Shown: one piece after another, positions 1 to 8,691 of the stretch | How positions within the stretch are numbered: position 1 is the first letter of the stretch | Layout of the letters: every line of letters starts with the position of its first letter | Origin: an uncultured Flavobacteriales bacterium | Lineage (GTDB): Bacteria > Bacteroidota > Bacteroidia > Flavobacteriales_D > Sanyastnellaceae | Assembly (NCBI GenBank): GCA_913051865.1 | Contig: CAJXHE010000009.1 | Coordinates: 1-36,976 of the forward strand | Length of the DNA stretch: 36,976 nt | Direction: 5' to 3' | Program-made: the position numbers and the translations under genes | Notes under the pieces: model-generated | Told to the model about the DNA's origin: nothing | Database searches by the model: none | What the model saw: only the letters and a program-made list of their open reading frames with translations

Positions 1-62
1 GAGAAGTTAAGCTCACCAGCGCAGATGGTACTGCTACGGCGGGAGAGTATGTCGACGCCAAC
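1..62 (+). rRNA. rrf: 5S ribosomal RNA, 3' part (cut by window start)
   Basis: The first ~62 bases match the conserved 3' half of bacterial 5S rRNA: the GAAGTTAAGCTC segment, then GATGGTACTGC, a GGGAGAGTA segment and the closing GTCGACGCC. A strong terminator follows directly, as expected for the last gene of an rRNA operon. The 5' half and the rest of the operon lie outside the window. The exact 3' end is estimated to within a few bases. Confidence 0.9.
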
Positions 63-65
63 CTT

Positions 66-91
66 GGGGGCCCTTCGGGGCCCCCTTTTTT
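66..91 (+). terminator. Rho-independent terminator of the rRNA operon
   Basis: A perfect 8-bp GC-only stem (66-73 with 78-85) is closed by a TTCG tetraloop and followed by six T (86-91). This is the strongest terminator in the window and lies directly after the 5S rRNA. Confidence 0.95.
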
Positions 92-109
92 GTTCTAAAA
101 ATTTGCAAC

Positions 110-1417
110 ATGCATTATTTAGTTACTATTGTAGGCCGACCTAATGTCGGTAAATCCACACTCTTTAATCGCTTAACGGAATCTCGTGAGGCGATTACGG
201 ATCCAACTAGCGGTACAACTAGGGATAGAAAGTACGGGAAGTCTGTTTGGACTGACCGTAAATTCACCGTGATTGATACTGGAGGTTGGATTACCAAAAG
301 TGACGACACTTTTGAGGCAGCGATACGTGCTCAAGTTGAGATTTCAATAGACGAAGCTGATTTGATCCTTTTTATGGTCGATGTCGGTGTGGGCGTTACA
401 GATCTAGACCTAGAGATTGCCAACATGTTACGTAGATCTGGGAAAAAAGTGATGGTTGCGTGCAACAAAGTCGATACTTCTGCCCATGATATAGGCAGTT
501 CGGAATTTTATTCGCTTGGTTTGGCTGATACGATTTACTCCATTTCCGCTAACAATGGTTTTGGTACAGGAGAATTGTTGGATGAGCTCGTCAATCAATT
601 GCCTGTTGAACCAGATGAAGTAGAAAATAAATTACCCCGTCTCGCTGTAGTCGGTCGTCCAAATGTTGGCAAATCAACCCTTGTCAATACCTTGCTTGGA
701 AAAGAACGGAACATTGTAACAGATATAGCAGGAACGACACGAGACAGTGTTCATACCAGTTATAACATGTTCGGTTTTGATTTCGAAATTATCGATACTG
801 CTGGCCTTAGAAAGAGGAAGTATGTTGAAGATAATCTTGAGTTCTATTCTACTGTAAGAACTGTAAAAGCTATTGATCAAAGTGACGTATGCCTTCTTTT
901 ACTTGATGCCCAAGATGGCATGGAGCGGCAGGACTTGCATATATTTTGGCAAATTGTAGAGAGTTATAGAGGGGTTGTCATTGTCGTGAACAAATGGGAC
1001 TTAATCACCAAGGATCACACGACGATGTTAGAATTTGAGGAGAAAATTAGAGAACGAATCGCTCCATTTACCGATGTTCCTATTGTCTTTACATCAAATT
1101 TAAAAAAACAAAGAATTTTCAAAGCACTTGAATCTGCTTTGACGGTCTATCAAAACCGAAGTAAAAAGATTTCGACAAGTAGGCTCAATGATTTCTTGCT
1201 TCCCATTATGGACAGGCAACCACCACCGACTTACAAAGGCAAATACGTTAGAATTAAATATGTAACTCAACTGCCTTCACAGACTCCCACATTTGCTTTT
1301 TACTGCAATCTGCCACAGTATGTTAAGGATCCCTATAAAAGATTTCTTGAAAATAAAATTCGAGATGAATTTGAATTGTCTGGCGTTTCACTCAGATTGT
1401 TTTTTAGGAAAAAGTAA
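110..1417 (+). CDS. der: Ribosome biogenesis GTPase Der (EngA)
   Basis: Der is a tandem-GTPase factor for 50S subunit maturation, acting in the cytoplasm. The 435 residues show two complete G domains. The first has GRPNVGKST at residues 9-17, a DTGG switch and NKVD near 121. The second has GRPNVGKST near 182, DTAG, and NKWD near 294. A KH-like domain follows to the C-terminus. Length and start (ATG three residues before the first beta strand) fit the family. It follows the rRNA terminator by 18 bp, so it has its own promoter or depends on read-through. metK follows after a 100-bp AT-rich gap. Identification is secure. Confidence 0.97.
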   Translation: MHYLVTIVGRPNVGKSTLFNRLTESREAITDPTSGTTRDRKYGKSVWTDRKFTVIDTGGWITKSDDTFEAAIRAQVEISIDEADLILFMVDVGVGVTDLDLEIANMLRRSGKKVMVACNKVDTSAHDIGSSEFYSLGLADTIYSISANNGFGTGELLDELVNQLPVEPDEVENKLPRLAVVGRPNVGKSTLVNTLLGKERNIVTDIAGTTRDSVHTSYNMFGFDFEIIDTAGLRKRKYVEDNLEFYSTVRTVKAIDQSDVCLLLLDAQDGMERQDLHIFWQIVESYRGVVIVVNKWDLITKDHTTMLEFEEKIRERIAPFTDVPIVFTSNLKKQRIFKALESALTVYQNRSKKISTSRLNDFLLPIMDRQPPPTYKGKYVRIKYVTQLPSQTPTFAFYCNLPQYVKDPYKRFLENKIRDEFELSGVSLRLFFRKK

Positions 1418-1517
1418 GTGAGTTGATCCTTTAATCATCTATTTTTACAAGATTCAGCATTGCTTTAGTACATGCTTATTTGTTCGTTATTTTTGTTTCT
1501 CTTTTTTTATTATCACT

Positions 1518-2780
1518 ATGAGTCATTTTTTCACTTCCGAATCTGTGTCTGAGGGTCACCCAGATAAAGTTGCAGATGCTATATCAGACGCTTTAATTGA
1601 TCATTTTTTGGCATTTGATTCAACGAGTAAAGTTGCTTGTGAAACAATGGTGACTTCTGGACAAGTCATTTTGGCAGGAGAAGTGAATTCAAATGCATAT
1701 ATCGATGTTCAGAAAATTGCTCGCGATACAATCAGAAAAATTGGTTATACGAAAAGCGAGTATAAATTCGATGCAGAATCTTGTGGTGTATTAAGTGCGA
1801 TTCACGAGCAGTCAGAAGACATCAACCAGGGTGTTGTAAAAGACAATCCTGAAGAACAAGGTGCTGGTGATCAAGGAATGATGTTTGGTTATGCAAGCAG
1901 AGAGACAGATAATTACATGCCTCTACCTCTAGATTTGTCTCACAAACTGCTTTTCGAACTTGCCCAGATTAGAAAGGAGGGGAAGGAGATGAGATATCTG
2001 AGGCCAGATTCTAAAAGTCAAGTAACCATTCAATATTCTGATGACGGTGTTCCTGAACGAATAGAAGCAATCGTTGTGTCTACACAACATGACGATGGTT
2101 TTGAGGCAAATGATGATTTAATCCTTGCCAAGATTAAGAGTGATGTCTCTGAGATTTTAATTCCCAGAGTTAAAGCTCAGATGAGTGAAAGGGTACAGGC
2201 GCTTTTTAAAGGAGATTATAAATTACACGTCAATCCTACTGGTAAGTTTGTGATTGGTGGACCACACGGTGATTCGGGTCTGACAGGCCGGAAAATTATT
2301 GTAGATACATATGGCGGTAAAGGTGCACACGGCGGCGGTGCTTTCAGTGGAAAAGACCCTTCTAAAGTAGACCGTTCTGCGGCCTATGCGACAAGGCATA
2401 TTGCAAAGAATTTAGTGGCTGCCGGTGTGTGTGATGAGGTATTGGTCCAAGTCGCTTATGCAATTGGAGTGGCTGATCCTGTCGGATTGTATGTGGACAC
2501 CTATGGGACGTCTAAAGTTGATTTGTCAGATGGACAAATTGCCCAAAAAATTCAAGATTTATTTTCGATGCGACCGTTTGATATTGAGCAGAGATTTAAC
2601 TTGAGAATGCCGATCTATTCAGAGACTTCTTCATATGGTCATATGGGTAGAACGCCCCAAACAATCACGAAAACTTTCCAAGCTTTTAAAGGTGGTGAAA
2701 AAGTTGATATTGTTGTAGAATTGTTTCCATGGGAAAAGCTTGATATGGTCAATGACGTCAAATCTGCCTTCGGGATATAA
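1518..2780 (+). CDS. metK: S-adenosylmethionine synthetase
   Basis: It makes S-adenosylmethionine from methionine and ATP in the cytoplasm. The 420 residues carry the family signatures: GHPDK at 13-17 (ATP binding), [12 protein letters not shown] from about 115, and GGGAFSGKD from about 272 (phosphate loop), plus SYGHMGR near the C-terminus. The ATG gives the normal family N-terminus [17 protein letters not shown]. The 100 bp upstream are T-rich; I see no SAM riboswitch-like fold there. The 252 bp downstream, before the dnaB ATG, hold no gene I can recognise and no clear terminator. Confidence 0.98.
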   Translation: MSHFFTSESVSEGHPDKVADAISDALIDHFLAFDSTSKVACETMVTSGQVILAGEVNSNAYIDVQKIARDTIRKIGYTKSEYKFDAESCGVLSAIHEQSEDINQGVVKDNPEEQGAGDQGMMFGYASRETDNYMPLPLDLSHKLLFELAQIRKEGKEMRYLRPDSKSQVTIQYSDDGVPERIEAIVVSTQHDDGFEANDDLILAKIKSDVSEILIPRVKAQMSERVQALFKGDYKLHVNPTGKFVIGGPHGDSGLTGRKIIVDTYGGKGAHGGGAFSGKDPSKVDRSAAYATRHIAKNLVAAGVCDEVLVQVAYAIGVADPVGLYVDTYGTSKVDLSDGQIAQKIQDLFSMRPFDIEQRFNLRMPIYSETSSYGHMGRTPQTITKTFQAFKGGEKVDIVVELFPWEKLDMVNDVKSAFGI

Positions 2781-3032
2781 CAAGATATCCTTGCCAATTT
2801 ATGACTTGGTATTACAGTTCATGGAATTGATTCAAACCTATGTTTATACTGACTGTATTTACTTTCGTTCGCTTTGTAAATGAGTATTCAAAGAGATTCA
2901 TTTATAGTCACTCTTTTCTGAACTCACTTTGTCTTTTTTCTTAGAAAGCGCTGTCATTTTATTTGTTGAAAACAGAGTCAATGAATTGTTCATAAGGATG
3001 GTGATCTGAATCGTAACTTGCAGACAGTAATA

Positions 3033-4571
3033 ATGAAAAAGACAACATCTAAAAATACTATGGCTAAAACAATTGACCGACTCTCAGTACAGAACAAGAC
3101 TTCTTTTTCTGAAGTCTCTCATGGGAGAGTGACGCCTCAAGCTGTAGACGTTGAAGAGGCTGTTTTAGGCGCGATGATGCTTGAGCAGTCTGCGGTTAAT
3201 TCAGTGATTGATGTGTTGAGCCCTGAGAGCTTTTATAAACCAGCTCACCAAAGAATATTTGATATTATTCAGAATTTGTTCAATGATTCTGAGGCGATTG
3301 ATCTTTTAACCGTCACAGAAGCACTTAGGAAATCAGGGGATTTAGAATTGGTTGGAGGTGCTTTTGCTGTTGCTAATTTGACAACAAGAGTCGCCAGTAC
3401 AGCGAATGTGGAATTTCATGCAAGAATTGTATCACAGAAATATATTCAAAGGGAATTGATTCGTGTGTCAAGTAACATTATTGAAAAGGCATTTGATGAG
3501 AAGACAGACGTCTTCGATTTGCTCGACGAAGCAGAATCAGGATTGTTTAAAGTTGCAGAAGGGAATATTAGGAAGAGCTACGAGACGATGAATGTCGTTG
3601 TCAAAAAAGCAATTGACAATATTGATAAAGCCAGAGCACAAGATGGTGGTGTAAGTGGTGTGCCTTCTGGATTTGCAGACTTAGATAAATTGACGGGTGG
3701 TTGGCAGAGATCTGACATGATTGTATTGGCTGCGAGACCTGGTATGGGAAAGACGGCCTTCGTGCTTACAATGGCGAGGAATATTGCTGTAGATCAAGGT
3801 ATACCTGTTGCTGTATTCAGCCTTGAGATGTCTTCAGTTCAACTCGTCCAAAGATTAATCTCAGCAGAAACTGAGATTAGTTCTGATAAGTTTCGAAAAG
3901 GCACCCTTGAAGACCACGAATATCAACAGCTGCATGACCGCATAGGTAAGCTTTCTAATGCGCCACTTTTCATTGATGATACACCTGGTCTTAATGTGTT
4001 TGAATTAAGGGCCAAATGCCGACGTCTCAAATCGACACATGGCATAGACCTCGTCATTATTGATTACTTACAATTGATGAATGGCAGCAATAGCGGAGGA
4101 GGGAATAGAGAGCAAGAAATATCGTCAATTTCGAGGTCTATTAAGTCAATTGCCAAAGAACTGGATATTCCAGTTATAGCGCTATCTCAGTTAAGCCGTA
4201 TGGTTGAAACCAGAGGAGGGGACAAGAGACCTATGTTATCTGACTTGAGAGAATCTGGTGCGATAGAGCAGGATGCGGATATCGTGTCCTTCATTTATAG
4301 GCCAGAGTATTATGGATTCACGGAACACGAACAAGGATTAGATACAAACGGTTTGGCTGAATTTATTTTATCCAAGCATCGTCACGGTAGTTTAGGCACT
4401 GTTCATATGAAGTTTATTAAACATTTGGCGAAGTTTGCCGACTACAGTGCTTTTGCAGATAATGGATTTGGCGGTGATTCTATATCACCGAATACGGCTT
4501 TTTCAGACTCCGGGACGATCACAGTAGGATCGAAAATGAATGAAGATTTAGAAAGCAATTCTCCATTTTAA
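3033..4571 (+). CDS. dnaB: Replicative DNA helicase DnaB
   Basis: DnaB is the hexameric helicase that unwinds DNA at the replication fork. The N-terminal DnaG-interaction domain begins around residue 35 (EEAVLGAMMLE). The RecA-like C-terminal domain has Walker A ARPGMGKT near 235, Walker B with LVIIDYLQLM near 340, and the SQLSR motif, followed by an R-finger segment (SKHRHGSLG). The frame is open back to a TTG at 3018, but the ATG at 3033 is a more ordinary start; ATG 3060 is also possible. The product has about 512 residues, with a Lys/Thr-rich N-terminal tail before the domain. No intein is present. The next gene starts 4 bp after the stop. Confidence 0.97.
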   Translation: MKKTTSKNTMAKTIDRLSVQNKTSFSEVSHGRVTPQAVDVEEAVLGAMMLEQSAVNSVIDVLSPESFYKPAHQRIFDIIQNLFNDSEAIDLLTVTEALRKSGDLELVGGAFAVANLTTRVASTANVEFHARIVSQKYIQRELIRVSSNIIEKAFDEKTDVFDLLDEAESGLFKVAEGNIRKSYETMNVVVKKAIDNIDKARAQDGGVSGVPSGFADLDKLTGGWQRSDMIVLAARPGMGKTAFVLTMARNIAVDQGIPVAVFSLEMSSVQLVQRLISAETEISSDKFRKGTLEDHEYQQLHDRIGKLSNAPLFIDDTPGLNVFELRAKCRRLKSTHGIDLVIIDYLQLMNGSNSGGGNREQEISSISRSIKSIAKELDIPVIALSQLSRMVETRGGDKRPMLSDLRESGAIEQDADIVSFIYRPEYYGFTEHEQGLDTNGLAEFILSKHRHGSLGTVHMKFIKHLAKFADYSAFADNGFGGDSISPNTAFSDSGTITVGSKMNEDLESNSPF

Positions 4572-4575
4572 AATA

Positions 4576-5835
4576 ATGATGAAATCTATTCTGTCCGGGA
4601 TCTTCATGTTACTTGCGATCCCCTTGTTTGCTTCAAGGATCTTAGTCCCCATGGACGATAGCCAAGCGAATCACTTGAAAGCATACGGCGTCACGTTTTG
4701 GGTTTTGGGAAATGGTGTCGAGGCCGACTGGTTGTTAAATTACAGAGGAGGTAGTTTTATGTTTAAGAACGTAGCTGCGATTGAGAACGAATGCATTATT
4801 AGAGGTGTGTCGTATCAAATTATTGCGGACGTTCAGGCAGCTCAAATTCTTGATGAGATTTCTGATCCAGAAGTGAATATGGAAATGGTGAAGTTAGAAG
4901 TTGCGCCCAGGGTGGCAGTGTATAGTCCAGCGGGCAAACTGCCCTGGGACGACGCTGTAACCCTTGTGCTTACGTATGCCGAAATCCCATATGACATTGT
5001 GTACGACGAAGAAGTCCTCACAGGCGTATTGCCTAAATACGATTGGTTACATCTGCATCACGAAGATTTTACAGGTCAATTTGGTAAGTTTTATAAAGCA
5101 TATAGAACTGCAACATGGTATCAAGATGAAGTCGCTTCTCAGAATGCTTCTGCGCAAATAATGGGATTTCAAAAGGTAAGCGAAATGAAGAGAGAGGTTG
5201 GGGTGACGATTAGAAACTTTGTGTTAGGCGGTGGTTTTCTGTTTACAATGTGTTCAGGTACAGATTCTTATGATATTTCTTTGGCTGCTCAAGAAGTCGA
5301 TATTTGTGAAGCAATGTTTGACGGTGATCCCGCAGAATCACAGGCGTCTTCTAAGCTTGATTTTTCAGAGGGTTTTGCCTTTCAGAATTACACTCTAGAA
5401 ATGGACCCACTTGTTTATGAGTTCTCCAATATCGATGGGACTAAGGATCACGCCAAGCTTAAACCGATCAACGATTTTTTCACGCTTTTTGATTTTTCAG
5501 CAAAATGGGATATCGTCCCTACCATGCTTACACAAAATCATCTCAGGGTGATCTCAGGTTTCATGGGCCAAACAACATCCTTTCGTAAATCCTTTATACG
5601 CCCTGATGTAACAATAATGGGTGATAACAGGAATCTCACAACTGCGAAATACATTCACGGTGAATTGGGGCAAGGTCAGTGGACGTATTATGGGGGACAT
5701 GATCCAGAAGATTATCGTCACATGGTGAACGACCCTCCAACCGATTTAAACTTGCATCCGAATTCTCCGGGATACCGGTTGATTTTAAATAACATCTTGT
5801 TTCCAGCTGCAAAGAAAAAAGAAAGGAAGACTTGA
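4576..5835 (+). CDS. Secreted conserved Bacteroidota protein (often labelled 'asparagine synthetase B'); amidotransferase-like core suspected
   Basis: This is a 419-residue protein with a signal peptide (hydrophobic residues 4-19, likely cleavage near FASR) starting 4 bp after dnaB. From memory, related flavobacterial proteins, with the same RILVPMD...QANHLKAYG start, carry the database name asparagine synthetase B. I see no N-terminal Cys nucleophile, glutaminase domain or SGGxDS ATP-pyrophosphatase motif, and asparagine synthetases are not exported, so that name looks wrong. A GGGFLFTMCSGTDSYD segment with Cys226 in an elbow after a hydrophobic strand resembles a class I glutamine amidotransferase or ThuA-like fold. 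Function is unknown; a periplasmic or surface location is inferred. Confidence 0.8.
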   Translation: MMKSILSGIFMLLAIPLFASRILVPMDDSQANHLKAYGVTFWVLGNGVEADWLLNYRGGSFMFKNVAAIENECIIRGVSYQIIADVQAAQILDEISDPEVNMEMVKLEVAPRVAVYSPAGKLPWDDAVTLVLTYAEIPYDIVYDEEVLTGVLPKYDWLHLHHEDFTGQFGKFYKAYRTATWYQDEVASQNASAQIMGFQKVSEMKREVGVTIRNFVLGGGFLFTMCSGTDSYDISLAAQEVDICEAMFDGDPAESQASSKLDFSEGFAFQNYTLEMDPLVYEFSNIDGTKDHAKLKPINDFFTLFDFSAKWDIVPTMLTQNHLRVISGFMGQTTSFRKSFIRPDVTIMGDNRNLTTAKYIHGELGQGQWTYYGGHDPEDYRHMVNDPPTDLNLHPNSPGYRLILNNILFPAAKKKERKT

Positions 5836-5837
5836 CT

Positions 5838-6419
5838 TTATCCCTTTACGGTTGCAGTAAGCGTGAATAAAAACAAGTCGTTATCTTGTTCATTAAGTTC
5901 ATATTCTATAGGTCCGGCACAACGTTTAGCCATACTCATCAATCCCAAACCGGCACCTCCCTTTTCACTTACGCCTTCTTCACAAAGAACTTCAATGTAC
6001 CGTTTGCGTAATTCTAAATGGTCCATGCCGTTGACATTGTTCAGCTTAGAACGAAGTGTTGCAGCCATGTCTAAATCAATAATGTTGCCGCACTGAATTT
6101 GGAATCCAACAGGTGTATGTTCTATGGTTAAAAAAAGCAACGTCTCCCCATTTTCATCGATCCATCCATGACGGTGTACGTTTTGGATACACTCAATAAG
6201 TACATTACATACCCGTTTCATCTCTTTGCGCGCAGTACCACTTTGGGTTACAGCACTTTCAGCAAGCAAGAGTATTGCATCTCCAGATTGCGCATGCAAA
6301 GGTCCGGTATATGATACAAGTACTCCTAAACTGTTGTTATGCGAATCAGAGACGCAATGCAATCTTGATTGCAGCTCTCGCATAAGTGTTGATTGGGTAT
6401 CGGACAAGGATCGGGTCAT
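5838..6419 (-). CDS. SiaB-family (DUF6272-like) histidine-kinase-type ATPase
   Basis: A 193-residue cytoplasmic protein with a GHKL-type ATPase fold. The N box ECIQNVHRHG (Glu76, Asn80) and the Gly-rich lid GGAGLGL (154-160) are clear; the usual DxGxG box is not obvious. This matches SiaB-like anti-sigma-factor/serine kinases, which phosphorylate a SiaC (DUF1987) partner that is dephosphorylated by a SiaA-type PP2C phosphatase. A SpoIIE/PP2C gene lies 23 kb away in this window, but no SiaC-like gene was found. It converges with the upstream secreted-protein gene, with only 2 bp between stops. The family name is from memory; the ATPase fold is read from the sequence. Confidence 0.75.
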   Translation of the reverse strand: MTRSLSDTQSTLMRELQSRLHCVSDSHNNSLGVLVSYTGPLHAQSGDAILLLAESAVTQSGTARKEMKRVCNVLIECIQNVHRHGWIDENGETLLFLTIEHTPVGFQIQCGNIIDLDMAATLRSKLNNVNGMDHLELRKRYIEVLCEEGVSEKGGAGLGLMSMAKRCAGPIEYELNEQDNDLFLFTLTATVKG

Positions 6420-6544
6420 TAGAAAGGCTTTGACGAACAGGGCGAAAACATCGATAAGTGATCATAAAAAACCCATGAACAGCAACACGTGCAATATAGT
6501 CGTCAGTTCTTACAATACAAATGTTTTTTTCTTGACTTTTCCAC

Positions 6545-6570
6545 AACATATTGTTTTACAACATTATGTT
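6545..6570. repeat. Interrupted inverted repeat upstream of the SiaB-like gene
   Basis: AACATA (6545-6550) pairs with TATGTT (6565-6570). Inside it, TTGT pairs with ACAA around a TTT loop, with a three-base bulge on one side. It lies about 125 bp upstream of the SiaB-like ATG and could be a protein-binding site or a weak RNA hairpin. No function is assigned. Confidence 0.35.
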
Positions 6571-6592
6571 AAAATCCGGTCATGCTTTTAGA

Positions 6593-6871
6593 TTAATGGA
6601 TTCCCCTTATCGATGTCTCAACTAAAAGTGGATGTCCTTCTGGTGTTCTAATCATATTGTAAAAAGACGGGTGCATGAAATTGACTGTCCGGTCAAATGC
6701 TCTATTTGAAAAATAGCACTTCCATATTTCAAGCGCTATTCTTTTTGTAGTGTTCCAGGCGTATGGATTGAAGCCAGAGGGTCTTGGGAAAGAGTCTATC
6801 CAAAGTTTTGCTGTTGGAAGGTTCGAAATTGATGGTGATGACAACGATGGGGCGTGGATGGGGATAGACAT
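6593..6871 (-). CDS. Doubtful 92-residue hypothetical ORF
   Basis: An ATG-initiated frame of 92 codons, oriented like its neighbours. The first third is rich in Pro and Ser and looks low-complexity. The second half (NTTKRIALEIWK onward) has a more natural composition. I recognise no domain, signal peptide or membrane segment. It lies in a 546-bp gap where the opposite strand also has a partly protein-like but interrupted frame, so it may be spurious. Promoter and start site are unsupported. Confidence 0.3.
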   Translation of the reverse strand: MSIPIHAPSLSSPSISNLPTAKLWIDSFPRPSGFNPYAWNTTKRIALEIWKCYFSNRAFDRTVNFMHPSFYNMIRTPEGHPLLVETSIRGIH

Positions 6872-6965
6872 TTGAGTGGGTATTTTGTTTTATTAAACTC
6901 TACCCTACAAATGACATGATCTGCTACTCAATGTATTTACGTAGCACTTTTCTCTGTGTTTTTTT

Positions 6966-7994
6966 CTATAAAAACCCGTTTAATTCTTGTGACTTATTTA
7001 GACTTTCTGATAATTTTTCTTTCAAAATAGAGGGTGCCAAAACCTTGACTTCGGATGAGTACCCCAGGATCCACTGTATCAATTCATAGGTGATAATAAC
7101 ATTTAATGTCACTTGAATGGAAGCGCCTGATTTTGTTATTTTCTGGGATTCGTGCAGCGGTTTAGAAGACAAGTATCGTGCAAGAATGGGGTTGCATTCA
7201 AAAGCCACTTCAACTGGAGGCGAATCATCAATGACGGTAATTCCTATCGTGTGCTTGAAATACGTTTCAGAGTTAAAGTCTAACGACTGAGTGAATGTGT
7301 CGCTCTCGTCAGTTTTAATTTTTATAATTCGATCACATCCGAATGTTCGAATGATATGTCGTGCGGGGTCCCACGCGATTAAATACCAACTGTTTCTGTA
7401 TTCCTTTAGTAAATATGGATGAATCGTGTAGGTTGTTTCTACATCAGATGAGAATTTACGATAGGTTATTTGTGCTGAAAAATGATTTCTTGCTGCATGT
7501 AGAAGCGGTGCCAGATTTTGAGACCCGCTGGCAGATGGTGTTGATTCAAATTGCATATATCGATCAACACTCGAGGTGTCAAGGTTTGGTGCTACAGAAA
7601 GGCGGTCCGCGATTTTGCCTATGGCCAAATCAAATTGCTTAAAAATGGGAAGCGCTCTGAATTGAATGAGTGTATTTGCTGCAAATCGAATGGCATCGAG
7701 ATCGTCCTCGTTGAGCTGTATTTCGTTGATGCTGTATCCTTCATCTTCATAATAGTATCCACGGTGGTCTCTGTGGTATGAAATAGGGGCGTAGTATCCC
7801 AACTCGGACTCATTCCTCATTGCCCAAATATCTTTCTCAATTGTTGACTCACTAATATTTATACCATCACTGCCATATAACGCTTCCTCGCAAGCGGCGC
7901 GTAAATCCTCCTTGGATGGGAATGGATTTCGGGTGTTACTGATACATCGGTCAATAATCCTATAACGAAGTAAAGCGTATTTGTTAGCGGGCAT
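6966..7994 (-). CDS. WYL-domain transcriptional regulator
   Basis: A 342-residue DNA-binding regulator. An N-terminal helix-turn-helix region (about 1-65, with SESTIEKDIWAMR as likely recognition part) is followed by a linker and a WYL domain, where the name-giving Trp203-Tyr204-Leu205 and the nearby Asp/Arg residues (AWDP, FGCDRI) are visible. A WCX-like C-terminal part follows. WYL domains bind nucleic acid or nucleotide ligands and often control stress or DNA-damage genes. Its start lies inside the 3' end of the muramidase-like gene (11-bp overlap), so the two are probably co-transcribed. No defence genes sit beside it. Its target is unknown. Confidence 0.88.
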   Translation of the reverse strand: MPANKYALLRYRIIDRCISNTRNPFPSKEDLRAACEEALYGSDGINISESTIEKDIWAMRNESELGYYAPISYHRDHRGYYYEDEGYSINEIQLNEDDLDAIRFAANTLIQFRALPIFKQFDLAIGKIADRLSVAPNLDTSSVDRYMQFESTPSASGSQNLAPLLHAARNHFSAQITYRKFSSDVETTYTIHPYLLKEYRNSWYLIAWDPARHIIRTFGCDRIIKIKTDESDTFTQSLDFNSETYFKHTIGITVIDDSPPVEVAFECNPILARYLSSKPLHESQKITKSGASIQVTLNVIITYELIQWILGYSSEVKVLAPSILKEKLSESLNKSQELNGFL

Positions 7995-8691
7995 TGTTCG
8001 TCTCTGATTTTAATTGATAACGTGATATCCCAGCAAGACCTCGTGGAACATATTGTGGGTCGTGTGTTGTTGGCATTCCAACGCGTGGGTATGTTTTCCC
8101 TGTATTGTGCATGTGGAAACAGTTTTTGTATTCACCACGCCGCAGTCGATCCCCATACGTGATGTTAATCCAGTTTACGCCGTGATAAACCCCTCTGTCT
8201 CCTCGGATATCTCTAATTTGTACATCGAGTAAAATGCATTTGTATCCCATCAGTTGAAAAGGCCCCCAAGAGGTCGCAAGGTTCTTTAGAGCTGCGTCAG
8301 AAGCATTTGCCAGGTGTGATGGGGTAATGTTCTCATAATTCTTACGTTTGCCATCACGGACTGCTTGAAGACGTCGAAAAACATGCGGTTCAAATCGTTC
8401 GCCCGCAGGTTTTATTCCGGAGCATTCCAATTGAATAAGTGACATTAAGTATGGATAGGGCAAATTGAAGGCCGCTGCAGCTTTTTTTACATCCTCGGAG
8501 TAATTGTCGACAACCGATGCGAAACCTGCTTTGTCGCTTGAGGATTGCCACGGGGTCACAAAATGTGAGTTGTAGTATATATATCCAAAATAGAGTGCCC
8601 CGAATATGATGAGTGCGCCCATTCCATGATAAATTCTGGAGTGGGGACGGTTTTTTGTTCGAACGCTCTGTTTTTTCTTTTTTTTCGCCAT
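7984..8691 (-). CDS. Membrane-anchored N-acetylmuramidase-like (lysozyme-fold) protein
   Basis: The 235-residue protein starts with a Lys-rich cytoplasmic tail and a single membrane helix (about 23-40), so the enzyme part should face the periplasm. The sequence LIQLECSG (candidate catalytic Glu89), then GERFEPHVFRRL and TSWGPFQLMGYK, resembles the N-acetylmuramidase family, where Glu precedes an FExHxF segment and an SWGxxQxMG segment. The likely substrate is peptidoglycan glycan strands. Its ATG immediately follows the DUF554 stop (TAA-ATG, no gap), and its end overlaps the WYL regulator. A lytic transglycosylase role is the alternative; activity is inferred only from motifs. Confidence 0.7.
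   Translation of the reverse strand: MAKKKKKQSVRTKNRPHSRIYHGMGALIIFGALYFGYIYYNSHFVTPWQSSSDKAGFASVVDNYSEDVKKAAAAFNLPYPYLMSLIQLECSGIKPAGERFEPHVFRRLQAVRDGKRKNYENITPSHLANASDAALKNLATSWGPFQLMGYKCILLDVQIRDIRGDRGVYHGVNWINITYGDRLRRGEYKNCFHMHNTGKTYPRVGMPTTHDPQYVPRGLAGISRYQLKSETNNAR

Larger units (their letters stand above)
6420..6965. other. 546-bp region with no well-supported gene
   Basis: It lies between the SiaB-like gene and the WYL regulator. It holds one weak minus-strand ORF (listed separately) and an interrupted inverted repeat near the SiaB-like start. On the plus strand, one frame between 6600 and 6874 reads protein-like but is broken by stops at about 6660 and 6712; its last ~50 codons end at the TGA near 6872. 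This may be a decayed gene, a regulatory leader, or chance. Confidence 0.4.

Noticed and set aside
1418-1517. Possible SAM riboswitch upstream of metK
   Set aside because: The 100 bp are T-rich with no paired stems or conserved core of any SAM riboswitch class that I can recognise.
6922-6946. TGCTAC/GTAGCA inverted repeat after the WYL gene as a terminator
   Set aside because: Only six pairs with a 13-base loop and no T-run in the right direction.
6966-7994. WYL gene as part of a phage-defence island (CapW/BrxR-like)
   Set aside because: Neighbours are a DUF554 protein and a cell-wall enzyme. No nuclease, methylase, CBASS or BREX gene is present.
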